A stretch of DNA of 64,000 bases, from positions 248,001 to 312,000 of the forward strand of contig NZ_JZTW01000001.1 in NCBI RefSeq assembly GCF_000962805.1. Direction: 5' to 3'. Position numbers and translations under genes: made by a program. This DNA comes from Pseudarthrobacter chlorophenolicus. GTDB lineage: Bacteria; Actinomycetota; Actinomycetes; Actinomycetales; Micrococcaceae. The notes under the pieces were generated by a model. It was not told the DNA's origin, searched no databases, and saw only the letters and a list, made by a program, of their open reading frames with translations. Shown piece after piece: positions 1-8,708 of this stretch (position 1 is its first letter; every line of letters begins with the position of its first letter).

Positions 1-61
1 GGCTACGCAAAGCCATGGTGGAGCACCGTTCTAGGGAAAAGCTTGGTGATTCCAAGGAACG

Positions 62-586
62 CTAGCGGTCACCGCCTTTGTCGTCCTTGGAATCGTGGCC
101 CTTGCCATCGTCGGATGCCTCCCGTTCACGGAGCCCGCCCTTGTCATCGTTGAGGTCGTGTGTGGGACCGTCGTCGGACACACCCGGTGCACGGAGCCCG
201 CCCTTGTCATCGTTGAGGTCGTGGGTGGGGCCGTCGTCGGAGACGCCCGGTGCACGGAGGCCGCCCTTGTCGTCCACCGGACCGGGGGCGTGCGTGACCT
301 GGACCGGAGGCAGGGTCAACGGCTCGGCCGGAACGATCTGGGTCTGCGGCGTATGCTCAGGCACCGCCGTGATGCTGGCGGTCGGTGTGGGAGTGGCCAG
401 CACCGGCGACGAATCGTCGGGCTTGGGCGAGTCTTCGAACGTAGCCGGCTTGCTCCCGGAATCAACATTGGAAACCACGACGCCGGGGGAGACGGCGGGA
501 GGCGGCCCGGCATTCGCCTGTGCCCAGACGGTCAGGCTTGCAGCGCCGAGGACGGCGGCGAGTGGGAGGTACCACAGCTTGGACAT
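62..586 (-). CDS. Secreted protein with C-terminal tandem repeats
   Basis: The start is the ATG at 586, preceded by an AAGGAAG ribosome site; an upstream in-frame ATG would put a charged tail before the signal peptide. The 174-residue product begins with MSKLWYLPLAAVLGA and a hydrophobic stretch ending in AQANA, a typical signal peptide. A Pro/Thr-rich middle follows. The C-terminal third holds about three copies of a 21-residue unit starting DDKGGLR and rich in Asp, Gly and His, ending in a partial DDKGGDR. I do not recognise a family. It lies downstream of, and in the same direction as, a kinase/regulator pair, so it may be one of their targets. Acidic, His-containing repeats could bind cations or act as a wall spacer, but this is a guess. 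Confidence 0.75.
   Translation of the reverse strand: MSKLWYLPLAAVLGAASLTVWAQANAGPPPAVSPGVVVSNVDSGSKPATFEDSPKPDDSSPVLATPTPTASITAVPEHTPQTQIVPAEPLTLPPVQVTHAPGPVDDKGGLRAPGVSDDGPTHDLNDDKGGLRAPGVSDDGPTHDLNDDKGGLREREASDDGKGHDSKDDKGGDR
66..275. repeat. 63-bp in-frame tandem repeat (about 3.3 copies)
   Basis: The DNA encoding the C-terminus of the secreted protein repeats every 63 bp. The two inner copies are almost identical, and the copy nearest the stop codon has diverged. The period is a multiple of three, so copy-number change keeps the frame. This is a coding repeat that can expand or contract by slippage or recombination. Confidence 0.85.
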
Positions 587-653
587 TGGTCTTCCTTTCA
601 TTTGATGGTTCCACCACTCTTCCTCGCCGCTGTGAAAGGGGAATGAATCTTCC

Positions 654-669
654 ATGAGAGACCTCTCAT
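654..669. promoter_or_regulatory. 16-bp palindrome upstream of the secreted repeat gene
   Basis: ATGAGAG and CTCTCAT form a perfect inverted repeat around a 2-nt centre, about 70 nt upstream of the ATG at 586 and just beyond the end of the response-regulator gene. The position suits an operator or a processing hairpin. Which protein binds it, if any, is unknown. Confidence 0.4.
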
Positions 670-698
670 CCATGGTTCAGGGTTGTGATTCAGTGTGT

Positions 699-1397
699 TC
701 ACGGTGCTGGCTCGGGCCTTGTGGGGCCGGCCGGGACAGGGGTGAAGCGGTAGCCGGCTCCCCGGACGGACTGGAAGTGCTCCGGCCCCAGCTTGGTGCG
801 GAGGTACCCGACGTAGACGTCCACCACGTTCGAGGACCCGTCGAAGTCGTAGCCCCAGACCCGGCTGAGCAGCTGTTCCCGGCTCAGCAGCTTGCTGGCG
901 TTCTCCACGAACGCCCGCGCCATGGCGAACTCGCGGGCAGACAGCGGCACCGTGCGGCCCCGGACGATGGCGCAGCGGAGGTCCACGTCCAGGCTGACGT
1001 CGCCGCTTGTTGGGGCCGCGGCCGCCGGCGCTGCCGGAGCGTCCCGCAGCCGAAGCCGGATGCGCGAGAGCAGCTCTTCGAAACGGAACGGCTTGCTCAT
1101 GTAGTCGTCCGCGCCGCCGTCGAGCGCTGCCAGCGTGTCCGGAAGGGAATCCCGTGCCGTCAGCACGATGACCGGGATGGTGCAGTTCATGGCGCGGAGG
1201 GCCGAGAGCACGCCGAAGCCGTCCATCCGCGGCATCCCGATGTCCAGGATCAGCAGGTCGAACTCACCGGAACTGCCGTAGTCCAATGCCCGGATGCCGT
1301 CCTCCACGGAGGACGTGGTGTAGCCGGCCGCCGTGAGGCCCTTGGCGATGAAGGCGGCGATCCGTGGCTCGTCGTCGGCGATCAGAATGCGAGCCAC
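699..1397 (-). CDS. OmpR/PhoB-family response regulator
   Basis: Translation begins at a GTG (1397) preceded by AGGAA; the open frame upstream is not coding. The product is 232 residues. An N-terminal receiver domain shows the acidic pair in LIADDEP, the phospho-acceptor Asp in LLILDIGMP and the conserved Lys in MSKPF. A C-terminal winged helix follows, with the motifs REFAMARAF and YVGYLRTKLG. It is probably a transcription factor phosphorylated by the kinase encoded just upstream, whose last 16 nt it overlaps, implying translational coupling. The signal and regulon cannot be read from the sequence. Confidence 0.95.
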   Translation of the reverse strand: MARILIADDEPRIAAFIAKGLTAAGYTTSSVEDGIRALDYGSSGEFDLLILDIGMPRMDGFGVLSALRAMNCTIPVIVLTARDSLPDTLAALDGGADDYMSKPFRFEELLSRIRLRLRDAPAAPAAAAPTSGDVSLDVDLRCAIVRGRTVPLSAREFAMARAFVENASKLLSREQLLSRVWGYDFDGSSNVVDVYVGYLRTKLGPEHFQSVRGAGYRFTPVPAGPTRPEPAP

Positions 1398-2932
1398 GAG
1401 GTTCCTGACGGAAGGGAGAGGACAAACCTGCTGCCCACGTTGACCCGTGATGACAGCCGCACTGAGCCGCCATGTGCCTCGGCGATCGCTTTGACGATGG
1501 GCAGGCCCAGTCCGGAGCCCTCGGCGCCCCTGGAGACGCCGGCCCGGGCGAACCGGTCGAAGATCCGTTCCTGGTCTGCGGCGCCGATGCCGCACCCCGT
1601 GTCGGCAACCCAGATATCAATCGTGGGTTCATGCTGCTGCTCGGATGCACCGTCCCCGGCCGGCACCCATGCCGCGCCAATGGAGATGATGTCACCTGGC
1701 TCTGTGGAGTGCACGGCATTAGCCGCCAGCTGCTCGATGGCCTGGGTAAGGCGGTTCCGGTCCGCCCGGAACCAGCCGCCGGGAAGCTGTTCAATCTGCC
1801 AGTGCCGGTCGCCCAGGACGCGGATCCGCTCCATGGCGGCTTCCAGGAAGGAATCGGCATCGATCCAGTCGGGCCGGACAAAGTCCGGACGGCCGCTCCG
1901 GGCCAGGACCAGGAGCTCGTTGACCAGGGACTGCATCCGGTCCACTTCCTCCAGGAGCAGCACCCGCGTTTCAGCGACGTCCAGGGCATCTGCCGGCTGC
2001 AGCAGCTGTAGGTGGCCGCCGATGATGGTCAGCGGCGTCCTCAGCTCGTGGCTGGCGTCGTCCACAAACTGCCGCTGGTCCTCGATGCCCACCTCCAGCC
2101 TGTCCAGCATGCGGTTGAAGTCTGTGGCCAGCTGCGAGACGTCGTCGTCACCGGGCGGCACCGATACGCGGCTGCTCACGTCCTCGAAGGTGGTGGTTTC
2201 GGTGGCTTGGCGCAGCCGGCGGATGGGGACGAACAGGCGTCCGGTGACGGCGTACCCCACCGCGCCGGCAAGCAGCAGGATGGCCAGCGAAACCATGGCG
2301 AAGGTTCCGAAGGAGGCCATCATCTGCTCCCGCTGCAGCCCGATTTCGTTCCCCGCCACGAGCACGCCGTTCGGGGAATCCCCGCCCAAGGACACCGGGG
2401 TGATGGCCAGCCGCACCAGGTGGCCGTCCATGACCACATCCCGCAGGGCGGTATTGCCGTCCAGGGGTACGGCGAGCGCTGTTTCGAGTACTTGCGGCTG
2501 GCCGAGGTCGCGCGCCTGGGCTCCGGCCGGCAGGAACGTGTCCCCTCCAGCAATGCTCGCCATCACGGACTCGTACCGGCCCAGGGTGCCGCCGCGCAGG
2601 AAAACGGTGAACAGATCATCGAGCGAGGGGTAGGGGGCGCCGCCGGCAAGGCCTTGGTCCACGATGTCCTGGAGGCGTGCCGATTGGTGCAGGAGGTCTT
2701 CGCTGACCCGGCTGTTGAGGTCCCGCAGGTCCAGCGCAAGCGTAGTGGTGCCGGCAACGAACAGCCCCACCGCGAGGAAGGCCAGCACCGTGGTGAGGAC
2801 CCTGACCCGGACGGTCCTCAGGCCTGACCGGAAGTTCCGGAGTGATGCCGAGATCGCCCGCCACCAGCGGACCAGGAGACCTGCCTCCCACCTGCTGGAA
2901 GGGGCAGAGGCGGGGGTTCTACGCAGGTTCAT
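1382..2932 (-). CDS. Sensor histidine kinase (HAMP-HisKA-HATPase)
   Basis: The ATG at 2932 has a GGAG ribosome site 7 nt upstream; a TTG four codons earlier is less likely. The 516-residue membrane kinase has a first transmembrane segment at about 42-68, an extracytoplasmic sensor region of roughly 135 residues, and a second segment near 208-232. A HAMP linker leads to the HisKA box DDASHELRTPLT (phospho-His near 295). The ATPase domain shows an N-box ending in AANAV, the G1 motif VADTGCGIG and a GSGLGLPIVK G2 box. It should autophosphorylate and pass phosphate to the overlapping response regulator. The sensor region has no domain I recognise. Confidence 0.95.
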   Translation of the reverse strand: MNLRRTPASAPSSRWEAGLLVRWWRAISASLRNFRSGLRTVRVRVLTTVLAFLAVGLFVAGTTTLALDLRDLNSRVSEDLLHQSARLQDIVDQGLAGGAPYPSLDDLFTVFLRGGTLGRYESVMASIAGGDTFLPAGAQARDLGQPQVLETALAVPLDGNTALRDVVMDGHLVRLAITPVSLGGDSPNGVLVAGNEIGLQREQMMASFGTFAMVSLAILLLAGAVGYAVTGRLFVPIRRLRQATETTTFEDVSSRVSVPPGDDDVSQLATDFNRMLDRLEVGIEDQRQFVDDASHELRTPLTIIGGHLQLLQPADALDVAETRVLLLEEVDRMQSLVNELLVLARSGRPDFVRPDWIDADSFLEAAMERIRVLGDRHWQIEQLPGGWFRADRNRLTQAIEQLAANAVHSTEPGDIISIGAAWVPAGDGASEQQHEPTIDIWVADTGCGIGAADQERIFDRFARAGVSRGAEGSGLGLPIVKAIAEAHGGSVRLSSRVNVGSRFVLSLPSGTSWLAF

Positions 2933-3322
2933 GGGCGTCTCCAATCCTTTTCCGGCTGGCGGCTGCGGAGGGCGGGTTCGTCATACCGCGCTGTGGTGCC
3001 GTCTTCCTGCCAAATTAGGGGGACCCGCTTGGGGATTCCTTTGACAGCGGCGGCACGCGGACCGGGGGGACCACCTAGGGTTTCCCCAATGTTCACGGTG
3101 CCGACTGTCCACCGCTCTGACCTGCGGAAATATGGTGCGGACCTCGCCCCGGTTCCCGTCCGGCGGCGGCGGGGCGGTCTGGGGCGCCAAGTACCTGCTT
3201 CCGGCGGCCCAAGTAGTCGGGCGGAAAACCGGAAAACTGATGTGAGTACCTACTACTGTTGTCTGACTTTTGCCCGGGAACTGGAATTAACGCGGAAGGT
3301 TCGATCACGTATCGGGGGATTC
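2933..3322. other. Divergent intergenic region between two signalling operons
   Basis: About 390 bp separate the kinase start on the minus strand from the SARP-receiver gene on the plus strand. Short open frames here have no recognisable product. The region should carry both promoters. It contains CCTAGGG next to TTTCCCC near 3077-3092, and the stretch just before the SARP gene is less GC-rich than its surroundings. I could not place a confident -35/-10 pair. Confidence 0.5.
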
Positions 3323-4675
3323 ATGGTGGCTACGTTGGAAATGGGTGCAGGGCTGATGAGTTCGGGATCCGGAGCGCCGTCGACGACGCCGGCGCTCCGC
3401 ATCTCGGTTCTTGGCCCCCTGACTATCCGGCGCGGGGATGTAGAGCTCCGCGCCAATGACCTGGGCGGTCCCAAACCCCGCCAGGTCCTCGAGATCCTGC
3501 TCCTGAATCTCGGCTCGGCGGTGTCCAAGACCCGCATCATGGAGCTGCTGTGGGGCGGCAACCATCCGGCTGTTGCCCTTCCCACGCTGGAAAGCTATGT
3601 CAGCGTCCTGCGCCGGAACCTGCAGCCCGGATCGGGCAGGACGGGACCCTTGCGGACAGTGACCGGCGGGTACGCGATGGACCGTTCCCTGGTGGACCTG
3701 GACCTGGACCGTTTCGACTCGCTGACCAAGAAGGCCAGCCACGCCGCCCCGGCGGCCGCGCTTGCACTGCTCAGTGAAGCATTGGAGCTTGGATCCGCCC
3801 CGCTCCTGGGGGATGAACTCCTCCCTGCCTGGGCCGAGGAGGAGAGGGCGCTGCACACGGCGCGCGTTGCACTGGCCCGGGTCCAGGCCGCGGAATGCGC
3901 CCTTGCCCTGGGACAAGCCGACAAGGCTGTTGCGTGGGGACTGACGGCCACCAATGAGGATCCCCTCAACGAACGCGGATGGAACGTTTTGGTCCTGGGG
4001 CTTGAACGGAACGGGCAGGACAATGAGGCCCTGCGTGCCTTCGAACGCTGCCGAAGGATCATGGACGCCGAGCTGGGGTGCACGCCGTCTCCTGCCTTGA
4101 AGCAGGCACAGGCGCGGCTCCTGGAGCGGACGGCTGAGCCGGCGGTGGCTGCCAAGACCAGTGTTGCTCCCCGCCCGGCGCGCGATGCCCGTCCTGTGGC
4201 TGCACCCGCGGCGGAGACGGACACGCCGGTTGCTGACCGGTTGCGCATCCTGATCGTGGACGACCACACCATCTTCTCCGACCTGCTGGCCGGCGCGCTG
4301 GACCGGGAACCGGACCTCAAAAGCCTGGGCGCGGCCAAGTCCGTGGAATCGGCGGTGACAATGTTCCGGGAACTGCGTCCCGACGTCGTGATCATGGACC
4401 TGCACCTCGCCGACGGTTCCGGGCTGCACGCGGCCGAACGCATCCTGTCCGAGGCCCCGCAAACCCGGGTGGTGATGCTGACCGGCAATCCCTCCCAGGA
4501 AGCACTGCGGGAGGCTGCGGGCATGGGGATCTGCGGGTTCCTGCCGAAGGACGGCGCCTTGGGCGTCATGCTGGACGCGCTCCGGCACGCCCGTCCTGGC
4601 AACATGATTGTGCACCCGTCACTGGTGGCGCGGCTGGGAACCTCACCGGCATCCGCGCCGGAATCTGCTGCCTGA
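3323..4675 (+). CDS. SARP-type regulator with C-terminal receiver domain
   Basis: The ATG at 3323 is preceded by a GGGGG purine tract. The 450-residue product has three parts. Residues ~25-105 form an OmpR-like winged-helix domain typical of SARP proteins (LRISVLGPLTIRRG, then TLESYVSVLRRNL). Residues ~115-255 match a bacterial transcriptional activator domain made of helical repeats. After an Ala/Pro linker, residues ~308-430 form a complete receiver, with Asp313/Asp314, phospho-acceptor Asp359 in DVVIMDLHL and the Lys in GFLPKDG. Most response regulators have the receiver first and most SARPs have none, so the order is unusual. A histidine kinase follows after 16 nt and is the likely partner. 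Targets are unknown. Confidence 0.9.
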   Translation: MVATLEMGAGLMSSGSGAPSTTPALRISVLGPLTIRRGDVELRANDLGGPKPRQVLEILLLNLGSAVSKTRIMELLWGGNHPAVALPTLESYVSVLRRNLQPGSGRTGPLRTVTGGYAMDRSLVDLDLDRFDSLTKKASHAAPAAALALLSEALELGSAPLLGDELLPAWAEEERALHTARVALARVQAAECALALGQADKAVAWGLTATNEDPLNERGWNVLVLGLERNGQDNEALRAFERCRRIMDAELGCTPSPALKQAQARLLERTAEPAVAAKTSVAPRPARDARPVAAPAAETDTPVADRLRILIVDDHTIFSDLLAGALDREPDLKSLGAAKSVESAVTMFRELRPDVVIMDLHLADGSGLHAAERILSEAPQTRVVMLTGNPSQEALREAAGMGICGFLPKDGALGVMLDALRHARPGNMIVHPSLVARLGTSPASAPESAA

Positions 4676-4691
4676 CCGCAGGCAGCAGATC

Positions 4692-6101
4692 GTGAATGCC
4701 TTTCGCCGCGGCGTCCGCGGCAGTTCCGATGTTGCGCCGGAGGTCATCCAGCGGCGCGAGGTGCGGATGGCTGTGGCAAGGTTCCTCGCAGCAGGCTTCG
4801 CGGCGCTGGTCCTGGTGGCCACGCCGGTGACTTTCTGGATCCGCGATGCAGCGGAACAGCACGCCCTTGCCAACGCGAGGGACTTCACCCAACGCCTGGC
4901 CGACAACGTTGTTGGCCCGCTGATCACCCCGCAGCTCCTCGCCCTGGACTCCGCAGCCGTGGAGGAACTGGACCAGCGGGTGGCGCCGTGGCTGGCCAAC
5001 GGAGGCGTCACCAGGATCAAGGTGTGGGACCAGCACGGCAAGGTGGTGTACTCGGACGTCCCGTCACTGATCGGGGAGGACTTCGAACAGGAGGAATGGG
5101 CGGAGCTGCTCCTGGCCGGCGGGCCGGCCACGGCCACTGTCGAGTCCCAGACGGCTGAAGAAAACGAGTTTGAGGCCTCGTCCGGGGAACTGGTGGAGGT
5201 CTACGTCCGCTCCGCCGCCAAGGACGGGTCGCCGATGATCTTCGAAACGTATTCCTCGGGCGCGGCCGTTCGCGCGGAACAGCAAGCGGTCCTCCTCAGC
5301 ATGATCCCGCCCGTGCTGTTGTCCCTGGCAGTGCTGCAACTGGTCCTGCTGATCCCGGCGGTCCGCCTGGCCAAGCGGATCCAGTTCCACCAGGCGCAGC
5401 GCAACGCCCTGCTGCGCTGCGCCATCGAGGCCTCGGACCAGGAACGGCGCCAGATCGCCAGTGAACTGCACGACGACGTCATCCAGAACCTGTCCGGGCT
5501 GGCCTATGCCCTGGAATCGGAAGAGCGCCGCGGCCAACCCGGCCAGCGGCAGGTGTTCGCCGACGCACGGACCATGCTCCAGCGCGACATCAGGGCCCTG
5601 CGCGCCATGACCAGCGAACTCTATCCGCCGGACCTGGAAGAGCTGGGGCTGAAGGCATCCATCATGCGGCTGGAGGCACCCCTGGTGGAACGAGGCATCG
5701 CTTTCACCGCCAGCATCCCGGACCAGGTCTCACTGGACCGGGACCGGGCGGTCCTGGCCTACCGCGTGGCACGCGAAGCGCTGGTCAACGCCACCAAACA
5801 TTCCGGGGCCTCAGCTGTGGACATCCAGATCCGCCAATCCGGCGAGCTCACCCAAATCACAGTCTCGGACGATGGCAAGGGATTCAACCCCCGCACCGCA
5901 CACCGGGAAGACCATTTTGGCCTGCGGATCCTCAAAGACACCGTCCACCAGGCCGGGGGAACCCTCCACATCCGTTCGGCCCCAGGCCGGGGAACATTCG
6001 TCACGGCGACGTTCCGGGCTGCCACGCCCACGGTCCGGTGGGCCGGCCGGTACCCTGCCAGCCGCCATGGCAACCCCGCCATGGAAGCAGAAACCAGCTA
6101 G
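4692..6101 (+). CDS. NarL-type sensor histidine kinase (HisKA_3)
   Basis: I chose the GTG at 4692, 16 nt after the preceding stop; an ATG at 4767 is also possible and would keep the membrane segment. The product has an N-terminal transmembrane helix (FLAAGFAALVLVATPVTFWI), an extracytoplasmic region of about 150 residues and a second hydrophobic segment near AVLLSMIPPVLLSLAVLQLVL. A HisKA_3 dimerisation domain follows, with ERRQIASELHDDVIQNL (phospho-His at ~260). The ATPase domain shows REALVNATKHSGA, VSDDGKGF and HFGLRIL. Kinases of this class normally partner NarL/LuxR regulators. Here the adjacent partner is the SARP-receiver protein, and the spacing implies one operon. Confidence 0.92.
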   Translation: MNAFRRGVRGSSDVAPEVIQRREVRMAVARFLAAGFAALVLVATPVTFWIRDAAEQHALANARDFTQRLADNVVGPLITPQLLALDSAAVEELDQRVAPWLANGGVTRIKVWDQHGKVVYSDVPSLIGEDFEQEEWAELLLAGGPATATVESQTAEENEFEASSGELVEVYVRSAAKDGSPMIFETYSSGAAVRAEQQAVLLSMIPPVLLSLAVLQLVLLIPAVRLAKRIQFHQAQRNALLRCAIEASDQERRQIASELHDDVIQNLSGLAYALESEERRGQPGQRQVFADARTMLQRDIRALRAMTSELYPPDLEELGLKASIMRLEAPLVERGIAFTASIPDQVSLDRDRAVLAYRVAREALVNATKHSGASAVDIQIRQSGELTQITVSDDGKGFNPRTAHREDHFGLRILKDTVHQAGGTLHIRSAPGRGTFVTATFRAATPTVRWAGRYPASRHGNPAMEAETS

Positions 6102-6178
6102 CACTTTGCCCGGTGGCTGCATGCAGCCCCGTGCCGCCACAAGGACGCGTGACCCCACAAGGGCCGGTGCCACAACAA

Positions 6179-6219
6179 AGGTCCGGCGTCCCCCGCACTG
6201 GGCGGGAGACGCCGGACCT
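6179..6219. terminator. Bidirectional hairpin terminator
   Basis: A perfect 12-bp stem (6179-6190 with 6208-6219) encloses a smaller GC stem. It sits between the convergent ends of the kinase gene and the fibronectin-domain gene. No strong U-run follows on either strand, so termination may be partial. Confidence 0.65.
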
Positions 6220-6239
6220 GCCTGTAGGTTGAGCCGGTA

Positions 6240-8519
6240 TTACTTGTTCGCCACGGTGATGGGTCCTGCCGTGCCACCCAGCGTGGATTCGATCCAGATG
6301 TTGCCGGGATTGGTTGCCGGTGCGCCGCCATCCCGCAAGCGGAGGGTGAAGACGCCGCCGGTTTCCGGTGCCGCGGCCGCCGTTACCGGTGCCGTGCCGA
6401 TGATGGTTCCACCGGGGCCGCCAACCCGGACGGTGACCGTCCCGCCCACGGCACTGCTGGTGCCGTTGACCCGGAAGTCCCTGCTCTTCCACTGACCGGT
6501 CGCGGTAACCCGGTCCGGAACCGGAGTCACGGTGACCACATCGGTCTTGGTGACGCCGCCTGCCGTGACCGCCAGCTCGAAGGTGAGCGGCTTGTTGGTC
6601 ATGGGGTACTTGAACACGGGCAGGTTGAACGTGGGCTGCAGCGTAGTGCTGCCGGTCAGTGTCACCCCGTCAGGATCGGTGGGGCCAGCCTGCACCTGCC
6701 GCCACTGGTACGTGGCGCCTGCGCTGGTGGAACCCGTGCCGTCAAGCGTTACAGAGGTTGCGGTGGTGCGGCGGGCAACGTTCTGGTCGGGTCCGGCGCT
6801 GGCCACAACATCGCCCTGGACAGTCACCGGATCGCTCATGGCGGATTCGGGGCTGTCGCCGTTGCTGTTGCCGGCCCGCACCGTGAAGCGGTACTGGGTG
6901 TCCCCGGCGAGGCCGTCGTAGACGAGGCTGGTCACGTCCCCGGCCACCTTCTTCGCCGATCCGAATGCGGCGCCATCTGCCGTGTAGGCCTGGACGGTGT
7001 AACCGGTGATGGTCAGGCCTTCAGCACCGGGATTGGGTGCCGTCCAGGAAACCGTGGCCGTGCCCTTCCCGGCCACCGGGGCTCCGGTGAAGGCGGGTGC
7101 GGCCGGTACGGGGTCGTTGGTGATGGTGAACTCCACAGTGCCCTTGTCAGAGACGTTCCCGGAGGGGTCGATGGCCGCGTAAGTGAACTTGCTGGTTGCC
7201 GTCACAGGGACCGGGTCCTTGTACAAGATGGCTCCCTCGGAGGCGACGCTGCCGCTGCCGACAGGGTCCGACCCGTCCAAGGTGTAGTAGATGTCGCTGC
7301 CCTGTTCGCTGGCGGTGAGCGTCAGCTCCTGCGCCGTCGGGAAGGTGCCGCCATTAGGCGAAGCGGTCACGGTGGGCAGCGTAGTGTCTGTCTCCGGGAT
7401 GAAGGGAACGGCAGGGAACGTCTCGCCCGCGCTGCTCACGGACACCACATAGACGTCGTACTCCTCGCCGGAGGTGAGCCCCTTGATGGCGGTGCCGGCG
7501 GCCTTGGGGTCGCTGATGCGCACGCCGGATTCGGCCTGTTCGCGGCCGGTGACTGTGTGGCCGACGGCGGTGACGCGGTACCCGGTGATGGCGGGGGTCC
7601 CGGGGACTGCTTGAGCCGGCGTCCAGTTGACCTTCAGGTCGCCGCCCACTGTGGCCACCTTGACGTTGGTAGGCCCGGCGGGCCCGGACTGCAGCGGGCC
7701 GTTGGGGCAGCCGCCCATTCCGGGGCCGCCCAGCTCGCCGAACTCGGCGATGGTCAGGCCCTGGCGGTTCGCGTCGGCGTCCTCGACTTCCCACGCCATG
7801 GCGCGCTCGCCGGAGGCGGCGGCAGCTATCTCGGCAGTGGCAGCATCGTTGAACTCGTAGGTTGCCGTGAACGTGCCGTCAGTGCCAAACGTAAGGCTGG
7901 AGCTGTAACCGTCTTCGGCAGTGAGCGGTCCGGGGACCGCCCGGACGTCTCGGCGGCCCACACTGGTGTCCTTGAGGGCCGGCTCCACGATCCGTTGCTC
8001 CATCTGGGCGGGGTTGACTCCGGCTCCGGCATGGCCCTTGACGGTCAGCGTGGTGCCGGACAGGGAGGAATGCTCGGTGACGTAGGCATCCTGGACCGTG
8101 GTGGCGCCTGCCTCGGCGCCGTTGAACTTGATGGAAACCACGTCCCCGGGCTGGATATCGGGGGTGACGTTCAGCCCGGTGCCGGCGCCCCAGCAGTATC
8201 CGCCGGGGTGGTTGATTTCAAAGGCCACGTCCCCGGCGGTGACCACGCCCTTGGCGGACCCGATCACTCCGGCCCCCTTCCGGGTGACTTCCACCAGCGC
8301 GGTCTGGCCCACGCGGTCCTGGTAGCCCTCAATAGTGATGAAGTCCCGGTCCGGGAAGACCACAAGGTTGTCCGGGAAGTTGGGGACGGCCGCATTGGCG
8401 GAGGGGATGGCCATCAGGGACGTGGCGCAGAGTAAGGCGGAGACGCCGGCAATGGTGCCGGCCCTGCCGTAACTGGCGCGGAACCGCGGCCCTCCCGGTT
8501 CGTGCTGTGGTGATTTCAT
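6240..8519 (-). CDS. Large secreted multidomain surface protein (FN3/Ig-like)
   Basis: The start ATG at 8519 has a GAGG ribosome site. The 759-residue protein opens with a basic region and a hydrophobic signal segment ending in SANAAVP, so it is exported. The first ~260 residues form a domain I do not recognise. A fibronectin type III module follows (from about PTNVKVATVGGDLKVNWT), then a chitobiase-C-terminal-like Ig module with YYTLDGSDP, a second fibronectin module (ATVSWTAPNPG) and a PKD-like module (AGPDQNVARRTT). No LPXTG motif or C-terminal membrane anchor is visible. It is probably a cell-surface or matrix protein; no catalytic domain is apparent. Confidence 0.85.
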   Translation of the reverse strand: MKSPQHEPGGPRFRASYGRAGTIAGVSALLCATSLMAIPSANAAVPNFPDNLVVFPDRDFITIEGYQDRVGQTALVEVTRKGAGVIGSAKGVVTAGDVAFEINHPGGYCWGAGTGLNVTPDIQPGDVVSIKFNGAEAGATTVQDAYVTEHSSLSGTTLTVKGHAGAGVNPAQMEQRIVEPALKDTSVGRRDVRAVPGPLTAEDGYSSSLTFGTDGTFTATYEFNDAATAEIAAAASGERAMAWEVEDADANRQGLTIAEFGELGGPGMGGCPNGPLQSGPAGPTNVKVATVGGDLKVNWTPAQAVPGTPAITGYRVTAVGHTVTGREQAESGVRISDPKAAGTAIKGLTSGEEYDVYVVSVSSAGETFPAVPFIPETDTTLPTVTASPNGGTFPTAQELTLTASEQGSDIYYTLDGSDPVGSGSVASEGAILYKDPVPVTATSKFTYAAIDPSGNVSDKGTVEFTITNDPVPAAPAFTGAPVAGKGTATVSWTAPNPGAEGLTITGYTVQAYTADGAAFGSAKKVAGDVTSLVYDGLAGDTQYRFTVRAGNSNGDSPESAMSDPVTVQGDVVASAGPDQNVARRTTATSVTLDGTGSTSAGATYQWRQVQAGPTDPDGVTLTGSTTLQPTFNLPVFKYPMTNKPLTFELAVTAGGVTKTDVVTVTPVPDRVTATGQWKSRDFRVNGTSSAVGGTVTVRVGGPGGTIIGTAPVTAAAAPETGGVFTLRLRDGGAPATNPGNIWIESTLGGTAGPITVANK

Positions 8520-8676
8520 GAGAACCTCACTGATCCTGGGTGCTTGCGCAAGGTGTTCGCGCATGCCCTGACGGTAGGAACGTGACCTTGCGGAAACGCT
8601 GGTTACGCCACCCCGGAGTGGTGGAATCCGCCAGGGGAACGCCGGCCGGCAACAGATCCCCGCCGGACCCCAAGGA

Positions 8677-8698
8677 GTTCCCTAGAAACCCCGGGAAC
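8677..8698. promoter_or_regulatory. Inverted repeat in a divergent promoter region
   Basis: GTTCCC and GGGAAC flank a 10-nt centre between the divergent fibronectin-domain gene and the small secreted protein gene, only 10 nt before the ATG at 8709. It could be an operator or a leader hairpin. The arms are short, so confidence is low. Confidence 0.25.
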
Positions 8699-8708
8699 AC
8701 TGTCCGGC

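Noticed and set aside
66..275. Short tandem repeats that might suggest a CRISPR array
   Set aside because: The 63-bp units are contiguous without unique spacers and encode a repeated peptide, so this is a coding repeat.
654..2633. Long plus-strand open frame opposite the kinase and regulator genes
   Set aside because: It is antisense to two well-supported genes, has no recognisable domain, and reflects high GC codon bias.
3077..3092. CCTAGGG near TTTCCCC, also partly seen near 8680 and 49393
   Set aside because: The three matches are short and in different orientations; no consistent motif or target gene class could be defined.
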